Source: Eunapius fragilis (lineage: Eukaryota > Porifera > Demospongiae > Spongillida > Spongillidae). From it: 64,000 bases of DNA. Of this stretch, positions 1-11,600 are shown piece by piece. Position 1 is the first letter of the stretch. Each line of letters opens with the position of its first letter. Below the pieces are notes generated by a model that worked only from the letters and a program-made list of their open reading frames with translations, was not told the origin of the DNA and did not search any database. The position numbers were made by a program, and so were the translations under genes. The stretch spans positions 2,513,072-2,577,071 of the forward strand of contig OY811992.1 in assembly GCA_963681505.1 (NCBI GenBank), written 5' to 3'.

Positions 1-22
1 CTCTTGAAAACACGCTTGTAAG

Positions 23-161
23 TGTGACAGGTCTCAGGTCACGAACTTAATAGAATTACATGCACCGACACCACAATACTAGTCACACGCATTGTAAAGT
101 TCCCAGGGAAATGCCTGCTGACTGTGGTTAACACAAACAGGTGTTCTCAAAAGGTCATGCA
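23..161 (-). repeat. 3' LTR of the decayed Ty3 element
   Basis: It matches 4611-4767 from TGTGACAGGTCT through the shared block around AAGTTCCCAGGGAAATGCC, with small indels. The inner end (about 161) is less certain because the copies diverge there. The divergence points to an old insertion. Confidence 0.75.
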
Positions 162-777
162 CCCTATGCTAATTTACAGCCAGACCAGATCCCCCTGGTG
201 GAATTCCCACTTTGTCATATGCTTGTTGCATGTATCCAACTCTCTGCATGGGTTTCTACAGCTTTTAATTTGTTATCTCCACCTCCACGAAGTCTCTCAA
301 CTCAGCTAGTTTGTCCTTCAGCATAGCCAGTCTGATAGCACATCCTGTCAGTGAGGGCAAAACATCCTTACAAGGTTTCCTTCCATACATCATCTCAAAA
401 GGTGAGACACCTGTTGAATGGTGAATGGTAAGCAAAAAGAGCTAATGGAAGATACTTCTCCCACTCCTGGCCTCCTTTTCAACATATGAGCTGCAACAAT
501 GTGCGATTAAATCATTCCACCAACCCATCACCTTGAGGGTGGTATGCTGTGGTCTGAGATTTGTGAACTCCAAATGACTCCCGGGTTTGGTGAAATACAG
601 CACACTCAAAATTTCGTCCCTGGTCTGAATGCATTATGTCTGGAAACCGTAGTTAGCGAACAGCTCCATCAATTCATGGGTTATCCGTGCAGCTGCTTGG
701 TCTGATAGTGGCCTGGCTTCAGCCCACTTGGTGAAATAATCCTGGATCACTGTTGTTGTTAGGGGACTGGTACTTCC

Positions 778-1141
778 TGGCCTCGTCCCCAAGCCCTATT
801 TTTATATTAAAGTTAGGAGAGCGCCTGGTGTACACTGCCAGGGTCCTAGTACGCATGCGCTAGCCATTACCAAGAAACTTGGTAATCGTATACTTTTGAA
901 AAATTTATTTTGGAAACCATTCCGTATAGTAACTCGTATTTCGCGATGGCGTATGCTGTTGGGTTCCGAGAAGCAGTGGCTTATTCTCTATCGTATATTC
1001 TCCTTCAAACCTTTACACTCAAGGCTAATCAGGAGGAAGCTCTATTCTCTCTGTCGACCTTCGCTTTTAGGCGGAAGGTCGGGCCGAGACAAGGCGAAGG
1101 TCGAGCTACGCCCAACTAGGTTGGAGGGTGGTGCCCGAGCT

Positions 1142-1174
<33 letters not shown>

Positions 1175-1417
1175 ACCGTTCCTTGTACCTTTTTATGTAC
1201 TCTGTGTGCATTTAATCTGCGGGCGATGTACATACGCGAGGAAAAGCCAGAAGAGGAAAAGCCAGCGATGGGAACGAGGTAGTATACGGAATGATTTCCA
1301 AAATAAATTACAAATGTATAAGTTTCTTGGTAATGGCTAGCGCATGCGCGCTAGGACCCAGGCGGTGTACACCAGGCCCGACCCCCTAACTCTAAAATAA
1401 AATTAGGGACGAGGCTA
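778..1417. mobile_element. Mutator-like foldback element (MULE MITE)
   Basis: The two ends are inverted repeats of about 150 bases, starting TGGCCTCGTCCCC on the left and TAGCCTCGTCCC on the right, and sharing the core GCGCATGCGCTAGCCATTAC. The middle carries a run of over 30 C at about 1142-1175. Flanks GGTACTTCC (769-777) and GGTACACGG (1418-1426) look like a decayed 9-bp target duplication. The same terminal sequence bounds the element at 25058-25583, which has a perfect 9-bp duplication, so both belong to one family. Long TIRs plus 9-bp duplications are typical of the Mutator superfamily. No transposase is present. Confidence 0.75.
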
Positions 1418-1554
1418 GGTACACGGCCAGGGTCTACAATTGGAACATTGACAAGTGGAGTTCTCATGGTGCAGTTGTTTTTTTTTTTTTTTTTGCAAGT
1501 CATGCATTCTTGCTCCACGTCTTGTTATATGCTGACCCAATGTCTTAGGCGATC

Positions 1555-1900
1555 CAATGTCTTTTCTACCCTTTCAAGTAAAGTAAAGCGTGAGATTATG
1601 CATTATTAATGACTAATTACTCGATCCTAACAAGCGGGGGGGGGGGGGGGGTTATCCCCGCTTGCGTTGCCCAAAATACGAGCCGGGGGTGCGTGGGGGG
1701 TCCCCCTTGCGTTGGGCCAAATCCGAGGCCTAATGATGTATATATGGGGTATATCTGGGTCAATAAATAACATTTTGGCTGTGAATTTATTGTGCCTGAG
1801 TTTGAATACTTTCCGGCGTGAGATATATAATCTTCAAGCGTGAGAGCGTGAGAGAAACATCAAATGCGTGGCCGAATGCGTGAGGGTTGGCATGTCTACC
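1555..1900. repeat. Unclassified insert with poly-G and GCGTGAG motifs
   Basis: This stretch interrupts the pol remnant and has no coding signal. It carries an 18-base G run (about 1635-1652), the inverted pair around CAAGCGGGG and CCCCGCTTG, and five copies of GCGTGAG between about 1584 and 1885. It is probably another insertion, but its ends and class are not resolved. Confidence 0.35.
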
Positions 1901-4132
1901 CCTTGGTGGCCGGCCATAGGGCTGTCATGAGCCATCAGCAGTGCGTCTCCATGGGCAGCACCGGGACTGATATGCTCTCTGAGGTGGGACCAGCTGAGTA
2001 CTGTCTGCAGACTACGTTACCCTTCAGGATGAGTTGAGACCACAGCTGGTTATATCTTCGCAATGGTGGCTTCCTCCAGTTCCCTCCGTTAGGGCATCTC
2101 TGCGACGTTTTCAATGCTCTGTATATACTTCATCACTTCTTTGAGCTTCATGGATCTGCACTGTTGACAACCCTACATCTATTCTGGTGGTGGCTGTGAG
2201 TTCTAGACCCTTTCTCCGAGACAAGTCATCTGCATTAGTGTTCAAACTCGCTTTTCGATACACTATTCTGAAGTCATACTCCTGAAATGCCAGGGCCCAT
2301 CTACAAGCAAGCCTTCCATTATCTGGTTGGAGAACCATTGTAATGGTTCATGATCGGTTCACAGCTGGAATGGACAGCACAGCAAGTAATGTCGAAATTG
2401 GTTGGATGACACTATAGTTGGCTTTAGATTTGGATAACATCCGACAAACATATCCAATCATATAGCCATCTTGTTGCAGTATAGCACTGCACTTGCATCA
2501 GTTTGTAGCACAAAGTGACTGGCTCGTTTGGCAAACCTTGGGTAAGTCAAAAAAAGGTGCACTTGTCAATTTTGACTTAAAGGTTCAAAAAGCTGCCTCA
2601 CAATCTGCAGTCCAGTAAAATGGGTTGTCCTGTGTCAGTTTGTGCAGAGGAGCTGCAATGTCTGAAAAGTGACAAATGAACTTCCAATAATAGGAAGCCA
2701 GACCTAAGATTTGCCGTATACCTCTGAAGCACTGCTTGGTGTTGGCCATTCCATCTTTTGTCTCATCTGGAGTTACATCTGCTGCACAGAATACATGTCC
2801 CTGATATGTGACCTGTGGCATTTACTTCTTCACTGGCCGAGTGAACCAGTACATCGTCAATATAGGTGGTCACAAAGGCAGCCCTCTGGTAATTCTCTCC
2901 ATTAGCCTCTGAAAAGAGCTAGGTGCCCCATACAGTCCAAAAGGCATCCTCGTAAACTCAAATGAGCCCATTCCTGGCCCCGGAGAGAAAGCTGTTTTCT
3001 CTCTATCTTTGGGTATATGCATCCTTGATGTTGAGCTTGTTTAGCTCACGATACTTCCACACATATCCTTATCTCTCCAGAGTTCTTCCTCACATATACT
3101 GCAGGGGCCAACCAGGGGCTGCTACTCTCCACAATAATCCCTTTTTGCAACATTTGTTGGAGCTGTTCTCCCACTTCATCACGGAAATGTGCTGGGATTC
3201 TTTGAGCCGGAATGCGTACAGGAGATCCAGTGGTGTTGATCTGGTGTGAAGCAACCAATGCTGTACCCGGTAGTGTGATGAACAGGTCCAGGTACTTATT
3301 TACTACTGCTGCCAAGCCTGGTTTGATGAACTGCGGGAGCTCATACTTTCCAGGTTTTCCAAAAAGTGGTACAGCACAGTCCTCCACCATGATATGAAGT
3401 TTTTCTTCTGCATATTCAACCTCAATAGCTGCCACACTACACTTTTTGATTTTGAGAACCTGTTCAGGTTTCCACAAAGTGTTTAGTCTCGATCTCGCCT
3501 CCTGTGCTCGTGGCTGATCTGCTTGCTGCTGAATGTGTTGACTTCGTGTTTCACTCTTGGCTACCCGTAACTGGTGTAGTGGTGAAGTCAGGTAGTAGTC
3601 TATGCATGCTCTTGGAGAAAGTCTGTGCCAAGAACGGCTTGGGTAATGAGGTCCTTGAAGACAAAGAAATTATTTGATTTCACTAGGTTTCCCACTGTCA
3701 CCACTGCTTTCACACCCGCTGCTGATATCAGTCGTAATTGACCAGCTACTATCCCTGGAGTGTTTGCTGCTATCTCCTGCTTAAGGAGTGAAACTGATGA
3801 TCCGGAATCCAGCATTAATTTTTTTCCGCAAATGCTTCTACTTATACCATAGATATTATAATGAGTAGTCTATAATCTAATATCTATGCTCTTACCGTTG
3901 CTATTTTCCTACTTACTGCTACTACATGCTGTTCGACAGGACTCTGGTGGGATATCTGTTGCCCTGAAAAGGACCCGGTTGGAGTTTCCCTGAGTTTGAA
4001 AATAATTACGTGCTATATGGCCCCGCCTGCCGCAGTTAAAACAGCGAGGTAGTTCACGCTGGTCATATCGCGGTTGTCGCTGATTCGCAAACCGCGATTG
4101 TTGTACTTGCTGCTACCTGTTCCGTGAGTCTA

Positions 4133-4597
4133 TCAAACTTCTCGCTTATGGTTTCTCTTGGGGTCCGTCGGTGTGATGGCTGCTACGGGCTGCTGTTCAT
4201 ATAGCGACATCAACGGCTTAAATAATTCTGAATTCTGTTTGCTGACTTGCATAAGTTGCATTGGTTGGCCCGCAACGAAATGATGTAACAGTAGCTGATC
4301 GCGCGTTTTTTGGTCTATCTCGGGCATGGTATGTTCCAATAGCTTCTTGAGTTCGTGGCTGAACAGTGACAGTGATTCTCCCGCCGGCGGTTTGTATTCC
4401 TTCCGATCATCCTCACCTAGATCCAACCATGCGGCCAGTGCTTCACCTTCCCCGGCGAGCAAGGTCGGCAATTTCACTGCTTTTACCGTCCAGTCGTTCG
4501 CTGCGCTGCAGATATCAAATCGCAGAAACCACTCATCGGCGGCGTCTCCTGACGAAAAAGGTTTCGGCACACTAATCGCAACGCTTGCTACAGCCAT
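4133..4597 (-). pseudogene. gag remnant, decayed Ty3 element
   Basis: The ATG at 4597 starts two bases past the primer binding site. The 154-residue frame opens with a hydrophobic stretch and continues into a capsid-like region (DEWFLRFD, then AAWLDLGEDDR), similar in layout to the gag of the intact element at 48690-49583. Beyond it, around 4004-4046, a zinc knuckle is visible as CFNCGRRGHIARNY: the last cysteine of the CCHC box has become tyrosine. The knuckle is not in one continuous frame with the start. Gag would package element RNA. This copy looks inactive. Confidence 0.75.
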
Positions 4598-4610
4598 TCT
4601 CTGCTACCAA

Positions 4611-4767
4611 TGTGACAGGTCTCTGCTCACGAACTTAATAGAATAGAATTAGATGCACCGACACTGCAGAGATATAAAATAATAATTCACACGTATTATG
4701 AAGTTCCCAGGGAAATGCCTGCTGACTGTGGTTAACACAAAAGGTGATCTCATAAGGTCTGCTTACA
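4611..4767 (-). repeat. 5' LTR of the decayed Ty3 element
   Basis: Read on the plus strand it runs from TGTGACAG to CTTACA. Its inner edge touches the tRNA-iMet-type primer binding site and its outer edge is followed by TAAG, also present before position 23. Confidence 0.75.
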
Positions 4768-4975
4768 TAAGCGTAGTGGTCTCTCGAGGCTTACCCGCTT
4801 TCACGAGCTATAACTTGCCGTAGCTTATATCTGTGCCACGAAGATTATAATATGAATAGAATACTATTATATCTATTTTGTGTTAAGCTTTTAAATGGTG
4901 CCAGTCGAACTCCGCCTTTGTACCCGAAGCTCAGTTGGCAAAATCAAAAAGGCGAAACGAGAGTTGAACAATAAC
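4768..4975. repeat. Dispersed repeat R1, copy 1
   Basis: It is similar to 7348-7590, sharing GTCTCTCGAGGCTTACCCGC, AACTTGCCGTAGC and the end AAAAAGGCGAAACGAGAGTT. The Ty3 element at 23-4767 inserted into this copy. No terminal structure or open frame identifies the class. Confidence 0.6.
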
Positions 4976-5310
4976 ATCATGCAATATCAATTAATAGTGC
5001 GCCACCTACTGGTCGGTGGGATTTGTTCCGAGGATTGGAACGATGCTATAGGTTGACCACGAGAACTTCGATCCCTCGCGACGCCCACTTAGTCTGGTGA
5101 CTCGACTACTATCAATAAATAAAAGACGGGTCCCCAGACTACTATTCTACTGTACTTATGGCGGTCGGATCCGATAGTGCATGTTGGCATTATCTGATTG
5201 GAACGATGGACCATTTTATCTAGCCTGGCTACTCCCATAGATATTATTATATTATAATCTATGGTATACGCCAAATACACTATCACCACTACAGCTTTCT
5301 ACTTGCACAC

Positions 5311-5425
5311 TCTATAGATGTTATCTAATACTTGTTCCCTCTACAGATGTCATCTAATACTTGTACCCTCTACAGATGTCACCTAATACTTGTACCCTCT
5401 ACGGATGTCGCCTAATACTTGTACC
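5311..5425. repeat. 29-base tandem repeat, four copies
   Basis: Four successive units of 28-29 bases, each containing GATGT..C.CCTAATACTTGT and a TCTAC start, with 1-4 differences between neighbours. It is a short minisatellite with no coding signal. Confidence 0.85.
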
Positions 5426-5974
5426 TCTGTTGGGCATGATCATAGATGAAATAATTTCCTGATACTGTTTATTTCATGCTATGCAATAAAACTACGTAAT
5501 GAACATATAGCAGTCATAATAATTAATAAATAATGAAGCAGGTAATAAAAACATTTTCTATTGAATGTTGTTGATATATACAAATGGAAGAAGGCTTTGG
5601 TGATGTAAAAAACAAGGAAACAAGGTATCTGACTGAAAAGGAAAAATGAAATTGCCTACAAAGTCAAAACATGACAACATGCTAATATATTTATCAGTCA
5701 GGCGCCTCGACAGCTGGACAACCCTCCAGCCTGCATGCACACCTAGCTAAATAGGCAGACGTGCGTGGCATTAATTCCATGGCCAATATTAGTAGGTTTG
5801 GCGAATACTCATTGAATAACCGGGCCCAAAAACTGATTACTCAATGCTCTGATCTACAAGTAATAAAAAAATTCTCTGGAAGGCTTTGGTGCATGGTGTA
5901 AAAAGCAAGGAAACAAGGCAGGCACCTGTCTAATGCCCAGCGATGTTCATCCCAGAAAGACAGAAATTAATTTT

Positions 5975-6790
5975 TTTCAGTTTTAATACAGCAACTTAGC
6001 ATGCTAATACCACAAGCCAACAGCAATCATAATATGTCACAGCTTAGGAATTTAAACACTTTGCAGACAATGTTATTAATATGAATTTGCAGAGACTGGT
6101 GGTGAAAGGATGTGTCGGACTGTTTAATAGCGAAAATGTGAGCTGGATTAAGAGATGACTTAACTTAAAGACTACTGTACGTTATTTGCGACATGCAATT
6201 ATATAACGCAACGTACTCCCACCACTGCACATGCGTATGTGCGATGGTTAATTCAGTTATAACATGTATCGTACGACAACTTACATGAAAGAAGACACAT
6301 TGCATTCTAACAGCATAGTACTTAGATATCCAATTAAATATAAACCTTTTCACATGCAGCAGTAGCATGCTAAGATATGTCAGTGTGCAACTGCATGTTA
6401 GATCTGGCATAAATAAGAGCAGCTCCCATGCATCCTTGGATATTATAAAGCCAATTAGTTCGTTGCTTTGAGCATATTTTCTGGGCCTGGCCAGTAAATG
6501 CAACTTTTTGACACAAGATATCAAATTAACTCATGCATGAAAACCAAGAAAGAAATTATACACTCTAGCAATGGCCTGATATAGATGTAGTTTTTATTCA
6601 TCATACTCATACATGGATCCAAGCAAACATCACTTTGATACATTTTAAAGACATGAATGCACGTTTCTTAAACAATGGTTAGTATATGAATGTGAAAGCT
6701 GAGAGAACTGTCACATTTTTGTAGAATATCAGAACTCCAGATCCCTTGTCCTCCAGATCCCTTGTCCTCTGACACAAGCCGGCAACATGT
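5975..6790. repeat. Dispersed repeat R2, copy 1
   Basis: About 800 bases resemble 7610-8400, for example GAATTTGCAGAGACTGGTGG, GTGTCGGACTGTTTAATAGC and the end AGAACTCCAGATCCCTTGTC. Scattered indels separate the copies, so the duplication is not recent. No gene is seen in either. Confidence 0.7.
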
Positions 6791-7347
6791 ATAGTTGATA
6801 GGTATTGTAGTGCAGTGCCACGCATGCCTGCATGTAGGAGCGATGTGCGGGTGGGTGAGCACTCACAAGATCAACCACCTTCAGATACTGATGTGGAAAC
6901 AGCATCCTGCGTGCTCAGTAAATTCGCTTCCAACTGCCATGCATGGCCTCCACTGTCACTGTTCCAACTTGCCTTATACACCATAAACACTTACATTCAT
7001 GCTGATCACTCGTGCTCATGGTGGTAAATGCTGTTACAGCGTGTTTCAAGTTCAGTTCTTTCTCCAGATTCTTCAATGCTCTTCAAAATGCACCTGCTGG
7101 AAGAACATACAGTGCACATGACCCGTCAATGACTCCACAAAACGCAGCAGTAATTCTTCCTCCCCCAAAAAACATAAGTATAAACCGTAACGAGTGGTAC
7201 TAACTGTCAATCAACTTCAGAAATACACATCACTGGCCCCCCAAAAGGTGGCTACCAGCACATACTTGATTCAGTTAGTATTCTTCTCTTAGAATAACTC
7301 TGAAAAGAACCTTTCTTAGGGTTTGGAACTTGGAAAACTCAGTTACA

Positions 7348-8400
7348 TGCTTGTAAGCCGAGGGGTCTCTCGAGGCTTACCCGCTTTCACAAAGCATAAC
7401 TTGCCGTAGCGATATAGCTGTGCCACGAAGAAAATAATATGAATAGAATACTAATGTCTCTTTTGTGTTAAGCTTTTAAATGGTGCCAGTCGAACTCCAC
7501 CTTTGTTCCCGAAGCTCACGTTTCTTAATTAGCTCTGGTGCAGTTGGTAACCATCAAAAAGGCGAAACGAGAGTTGAAAAATCGGAAGTTTCGCCAGAAA
7601 AACTGAAATTTTAAAACAGCAACTTTGCATGCTAATACCATAAGCCAACTGCAGAATATATCACACCCTAGGATTTAATAAACTTTGCTGACAATATTAT
7701 TAATATGAATTTGCAGAGACTGGTGGTGAAAGGATGAATAAAGAGTGTCGGACTGTTTAATAGCAAAAATGTGAGCTGGATTAAGAGATGACTTATTTGA
7801 AAGACTACTGTACGTTATTTGCGACATGCAATTAAATACGCCACTACTGCACATGCATATGTGCGTTAGTTAATTCAGTCATAACATGTATAGTAGGACA
7901 GCTTATGAAAGAAGATACATTGCATTCTAGCAGCATAATCAAATTAGATATAAACATTTTCACATGCAGCAGTAGCATGCTAAGATATGTCAGTGTGCAA
8001 CTGACTGCATGTTGGATCTGGCATAATTAAATAACATGCATCTTGGAAATTATAAAGTCAATTTGTTCATTGCTTTGAGCATATTTTCTGGGCATGGTAG
8101 GTAAATGCAACATTTTAGACACAAGATATCAAATCAACCCATGCATGAAAACTAAGAAAAATTATACGCTCTAGCAATGGCCTGATATAAATGTAGTTTT
8201 TATTCATCATACTCATACACGGATTCAAGCTTACGTATCACTTTGATTTGTACATTTTTTAAAGACAGGAATGCAAGTTTCTTAAACTATGGCTAGTATA
8301 TGATTATGTGAATGCTATTAACAAAAGCTGAGAGAACTTTCAGATTGTTGTAGAATATCAGAACTCCAGATCCCTTGTCCCTGTGCACATGCACACCCCC
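7348..8400. repeat. R1 copy 2 followed by R2 copy 2
   Basis: 7348-7590 matches 4768-4975 and 7610-8400 matches 5975-6790. R1 and R2 are adjacent here but about 1 kb apart at the first locus, where the 29-base minisatellite and other sequence lie between them. Either one duplicated unit was later interrupted, or the two repeats were joined secondarily. Confidence 0.65.
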
Positions 8401-8683
8401 TGGTTGAATCTGTCTCTTGGATTCATCAAATGTAATTATATTTTGGCCTAAGGAGACATTGCAAGCACCTAAGTTCATAAAACTGAAGGTGTTACATGGC
8501 ATTTTCATGTGTAATGTTAACTCATTGCATTCCTTTTATGATCATATTATATTATCCAACATATTATGGCCATTGAATTTTAATGCAGTGCTTGAATGCA
8601 TGCTCTAGTATGGTATTTTGTGTAGCTACATAATTGTGTAACTTCAATTTTAGTATGCTTATATCTATATGTAGGAATTAAGC

Positions 8684-11600
8684 ATGCTGGCTACATTGGT
8701 GATGCTTTTTGTTCCAATACTACTACTGAGCTCTCTGCCTTATGGAACTGCTGTTCCATTGAGCTCATTCTACTCCTATGGATCAGCTGCTGGTGACATA
8801 GCACTACCTCCAACTGATGATGGATCTTCTCCTGCAATAACGCTACCTACTCCGTTTAATTTTTTTGGAACAAAATATGCTACAATATACGTAAGTCAAT
8901 TGATTGATACAAAGAACATGAGGAGTAGGTAATTTAAACGCTGACTGAATATTTAATTACTGTCTCTATTTTTTTGTTTACACCTTTAATGAGTTTCATA
9001 TCTATAAATTAGGACATTTTCTATACCAACTACAGTATTGAGATTTTCCTCCATTCTTTCTCTCTATAAGGGTGGAGTTCAGAAGCTTTTCCCTTCTGTC
9101 CCACCATACCATTGTACTTCTTCAGCTGCCGCGCATGTGATGTGTATAATAAAGATCTGGGGACCAAAATTATATGATCGACAGCTGGGCTTCACGGAGG
9201 AAACTGTCCGCGGAGTAAAGTGTCCGCCCGGACCATTTACTTCGGAGTAAGTTGTCCTAGGACACTTTACTCCGGAGCAACCTGTCCCTCTAGGACAAGT
9301 TACTTCGGAGTAAGCTGTCCCGATCTGGAGTAACTGTCCCTACCCCAACTCTCTTCCCGCGGACAATTTACTCCGGAGTAATATGTCCTAGGACAGTTTG
9401 CTTTTCGCTGGATTGATGCATGTGCCCTGAGTTCAGCTGACATCAGCAAACTCTCGCTCCTCGTTTTCATCTGTCCTCCATCCATTTATATCAGCTATAA
9501 TGTAGTAGAAGTCACATACATCCTCAGAAAGCCAGCTGGCAGCTACGCTCCTTATCGGTAGTGATTAACAACTTAAACCCTGTGGCTACGTACTAGTTTG
9601 AATTGCAATTTACACGATACATATGACGGACCACTTACTCCGTCGGGAGACAATGTACTCCGGAGTAAAATGTCCGGTAGGATAATTTACTCCGACGGAC
9701 ACTTTCCTCCGTGACAGGACAACCCACCTACGCGGCCTGCATGCACACCTATATAAATTAAGCTAGCTAGGCAGACGTGGCATTAATTCCACGGCTAATA
9801 CTTGTCCAGCATGATCATCGGGAAATGAAGGTCCACTCATGTTCGCCGCCAGGCAGGATATTAAGCAGTGTACGATTAAATCTTTCCACTAAACCGTCCA
9901 TGGGGGATGGTAAGGCGAAAACTATGCCTAGCAATTGACCTTCTTCCTTCAACAAGTTAGATTCAAAGTTACGGCCCTGATCGGTAACGAGAATATCGGG
10001 ACACTCCGAAATGGCTGAAAAAATGGTGTACAAATGCATTGGGTATGCCTGCATCCATTTGGTAACATAGTCACCCACTAGCTAGCAGATATCTGTTACC
10101 TTTAACCGTCAAAGGCAGGATCCCTATAGTATGTACTCTGTCATTGTTAAAAATGGTTTAAAGGGATGTTTTCATGCCTATTGCTTAATGTCCTATCATT
10201 TTATATAGGGGATCATACTCTATTTTAGTGTTGGATAGAATGTAAATCCATAGTACGTGAAGTTATCGTGCAGCGGAGGGATTGTAAGGCCACATCAAGT
10301 TGATTTCATGTTTCTCGAACGAGGCGGGTCATTTGCATTGAAGTTCAGGGAAAAAATATATAAATGGTATTCAAATGTGTCTTCTATAATTGTTATACAA
10401 ACGCGCACGCGTACACTGTGAACCAACACTGCGCACGCCGCTATTGTTGATGCATCTCTATTACACAATAGTGCCTCTTCGATTATTAGAAGTTTACTGC
10501 GACTGTATAGCCACTGTCTACTGAGATATCGTCATTATGTCCTAGCTCGTTCTTATGGATAAGTGTTATAGTGAAATGTGGTAGTATTATTGTCATTCCA
10601 CGAAAGGTTTTGCAGTGCTCATTTGAAGATACGTTTGGAGACATCGTAAATAATTTACAGCTGACGTCTAAAGTAGCGAACATCTCTATTTCATGCAACG
10701 CTATGTTTGACTGATCCCAATCACGACGTTCCATTAAATGCCCCATTGAGCTTCTGCAATCAGTTGTAACCTTTGCATGCGCAAGCGTTGTGTAGTACGC
10801 ACGCGCTTGCGGATTGTTTTATATCATATTCATACATGTAATTGTATTCATTTTACTTTTTTTTCTTTTATTCGGCGACCGGGTCACTTTTTTTGGTCCA
10901 ACTGTCCGAGAAACATGAAATCAACTTGCCAATGGTGTGGCCTAATAAGATTTAAGTACAAGGGATATAATTTACACTGGAGTAGCGTTCTCACAAGTGG
11001 GAAAAAAAGTTTGGGAAAAAAAAGTTTCGGAGTAGGACAAAAGGTTTCTGAAACTTTTTATCTCTGGGATAAAAATTTCAGAAGTCTTGTCCTAGGATAA
11101 AACCTTTTAGTCCCACGGATAAAATTTATGTAGGACAAAAACTCGCATGACAGGCCCCCCCCCCATGATACACCAATGCACGCAGAACATCTATGATATA
11201 TCTATGATATATGATGTACATATATTGCATGCATATTCTATATACAAACAGGTGAATAGCAATGGAGACTTGTCCTTTGGAGTGCCATCTTTAAGTTTCA
11301 CACCAATAGCATTTCCCTTTCCAAACATTCCATTGATAGCAGTTTATCTGTATGATGTCGACACCAGAGCTAATGGCAGTGTGTGGTACAGAACTACACA
11401 AGATCCCACACTTCTAGCAAAGGCTGCAAATGACATACAGTCCTTGTATGGAACCTTCAGTCCTCAGTGGTTGTTCATTGCAACCTGGGATCATGTTGGA
11501 TACTGCTGCACTAGTACTCCTAATGAGGTAGGAAATATGTATGCCTGCATCTACATGTAAGAGTATGTTTTTTAAAATGCTTATATTTGAACTCGCTGAG

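Larger units (their letters stand above)
330..3815 (-). pseudogene. pol remnants (PR, RT, RH, IN), decayed Ty3 element
   Basis: Open pieces on the minus strand, in pol order, are: aspartic protease at 3600-3815 (LDSGSS active-site motif, LGTDFLQEH end); start of reverse transcriptase at 3046-3477 (PVRIPAQRIPAHFRDEV, IVESSSPWLAPAV); end of reverse transcriptase at 2585-2821 (LGLASYYWKFI); RNase H tail at 2111-2338 (RWALAFQEYDF, NADDLSRR); and integrase scraps between about 330 and 770 (HSTGVSPFEMMYGR). Frames change between pieces. The catalytic YxDD region near 2850-3000 is not open. A Mutator-like element at 778-1417 splits the integrase region. Confidence 0.75.
23..4767 (-). mobile_element. 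Decayed Ty3/gypsy LTR retrotransposon
   Basis: Two diverged direct repeats starting TGTGACAGGTCT (23-161 and 4611-4767) flank minus-strand gag, protease, reverse transcriptase, RNase H and integrase remnants. The order LTR-gag-PR-RT-RH-IN-LTR is that of Ty3/gypsy. Just inside the 5' LTR a primer binding site (4599-4609, TGGTAGCAGAG) matches the 3' end of initiator tRNA-Met as known from animals. TAAG lies on both outer flanks. If the element is removed, the flanks rebuild a sequence like the one at 7348, so it landed inside an older repeat. Stops, frameshifts and inserts (778-1417, probably about 1555-1900) show that it is dead. Confidence 0.85.

Noticed and set aside
896..1340. Proline- or glycine-rich ORFs over poly-C runs (also 32726-33284, 51146-51361, 52553-53080, 54711-55155)
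   Set aside because: They read through homopolymers inside repeats and lack conserved motifs.
4890..4990. tRNA-like boxes in repeat R1 (AGCTCAGTTGG and a GTTCGA-like block)
   Set aside because: The two boxes lie in inconsistent order and orientation, and the copy at 7500 is interrupted; no tRNA fold can be drawn.
10486..10746. Minus-strand 86-residue ORF
   Set aside because: No motif, no splice context, inside a transposon-rich intron.
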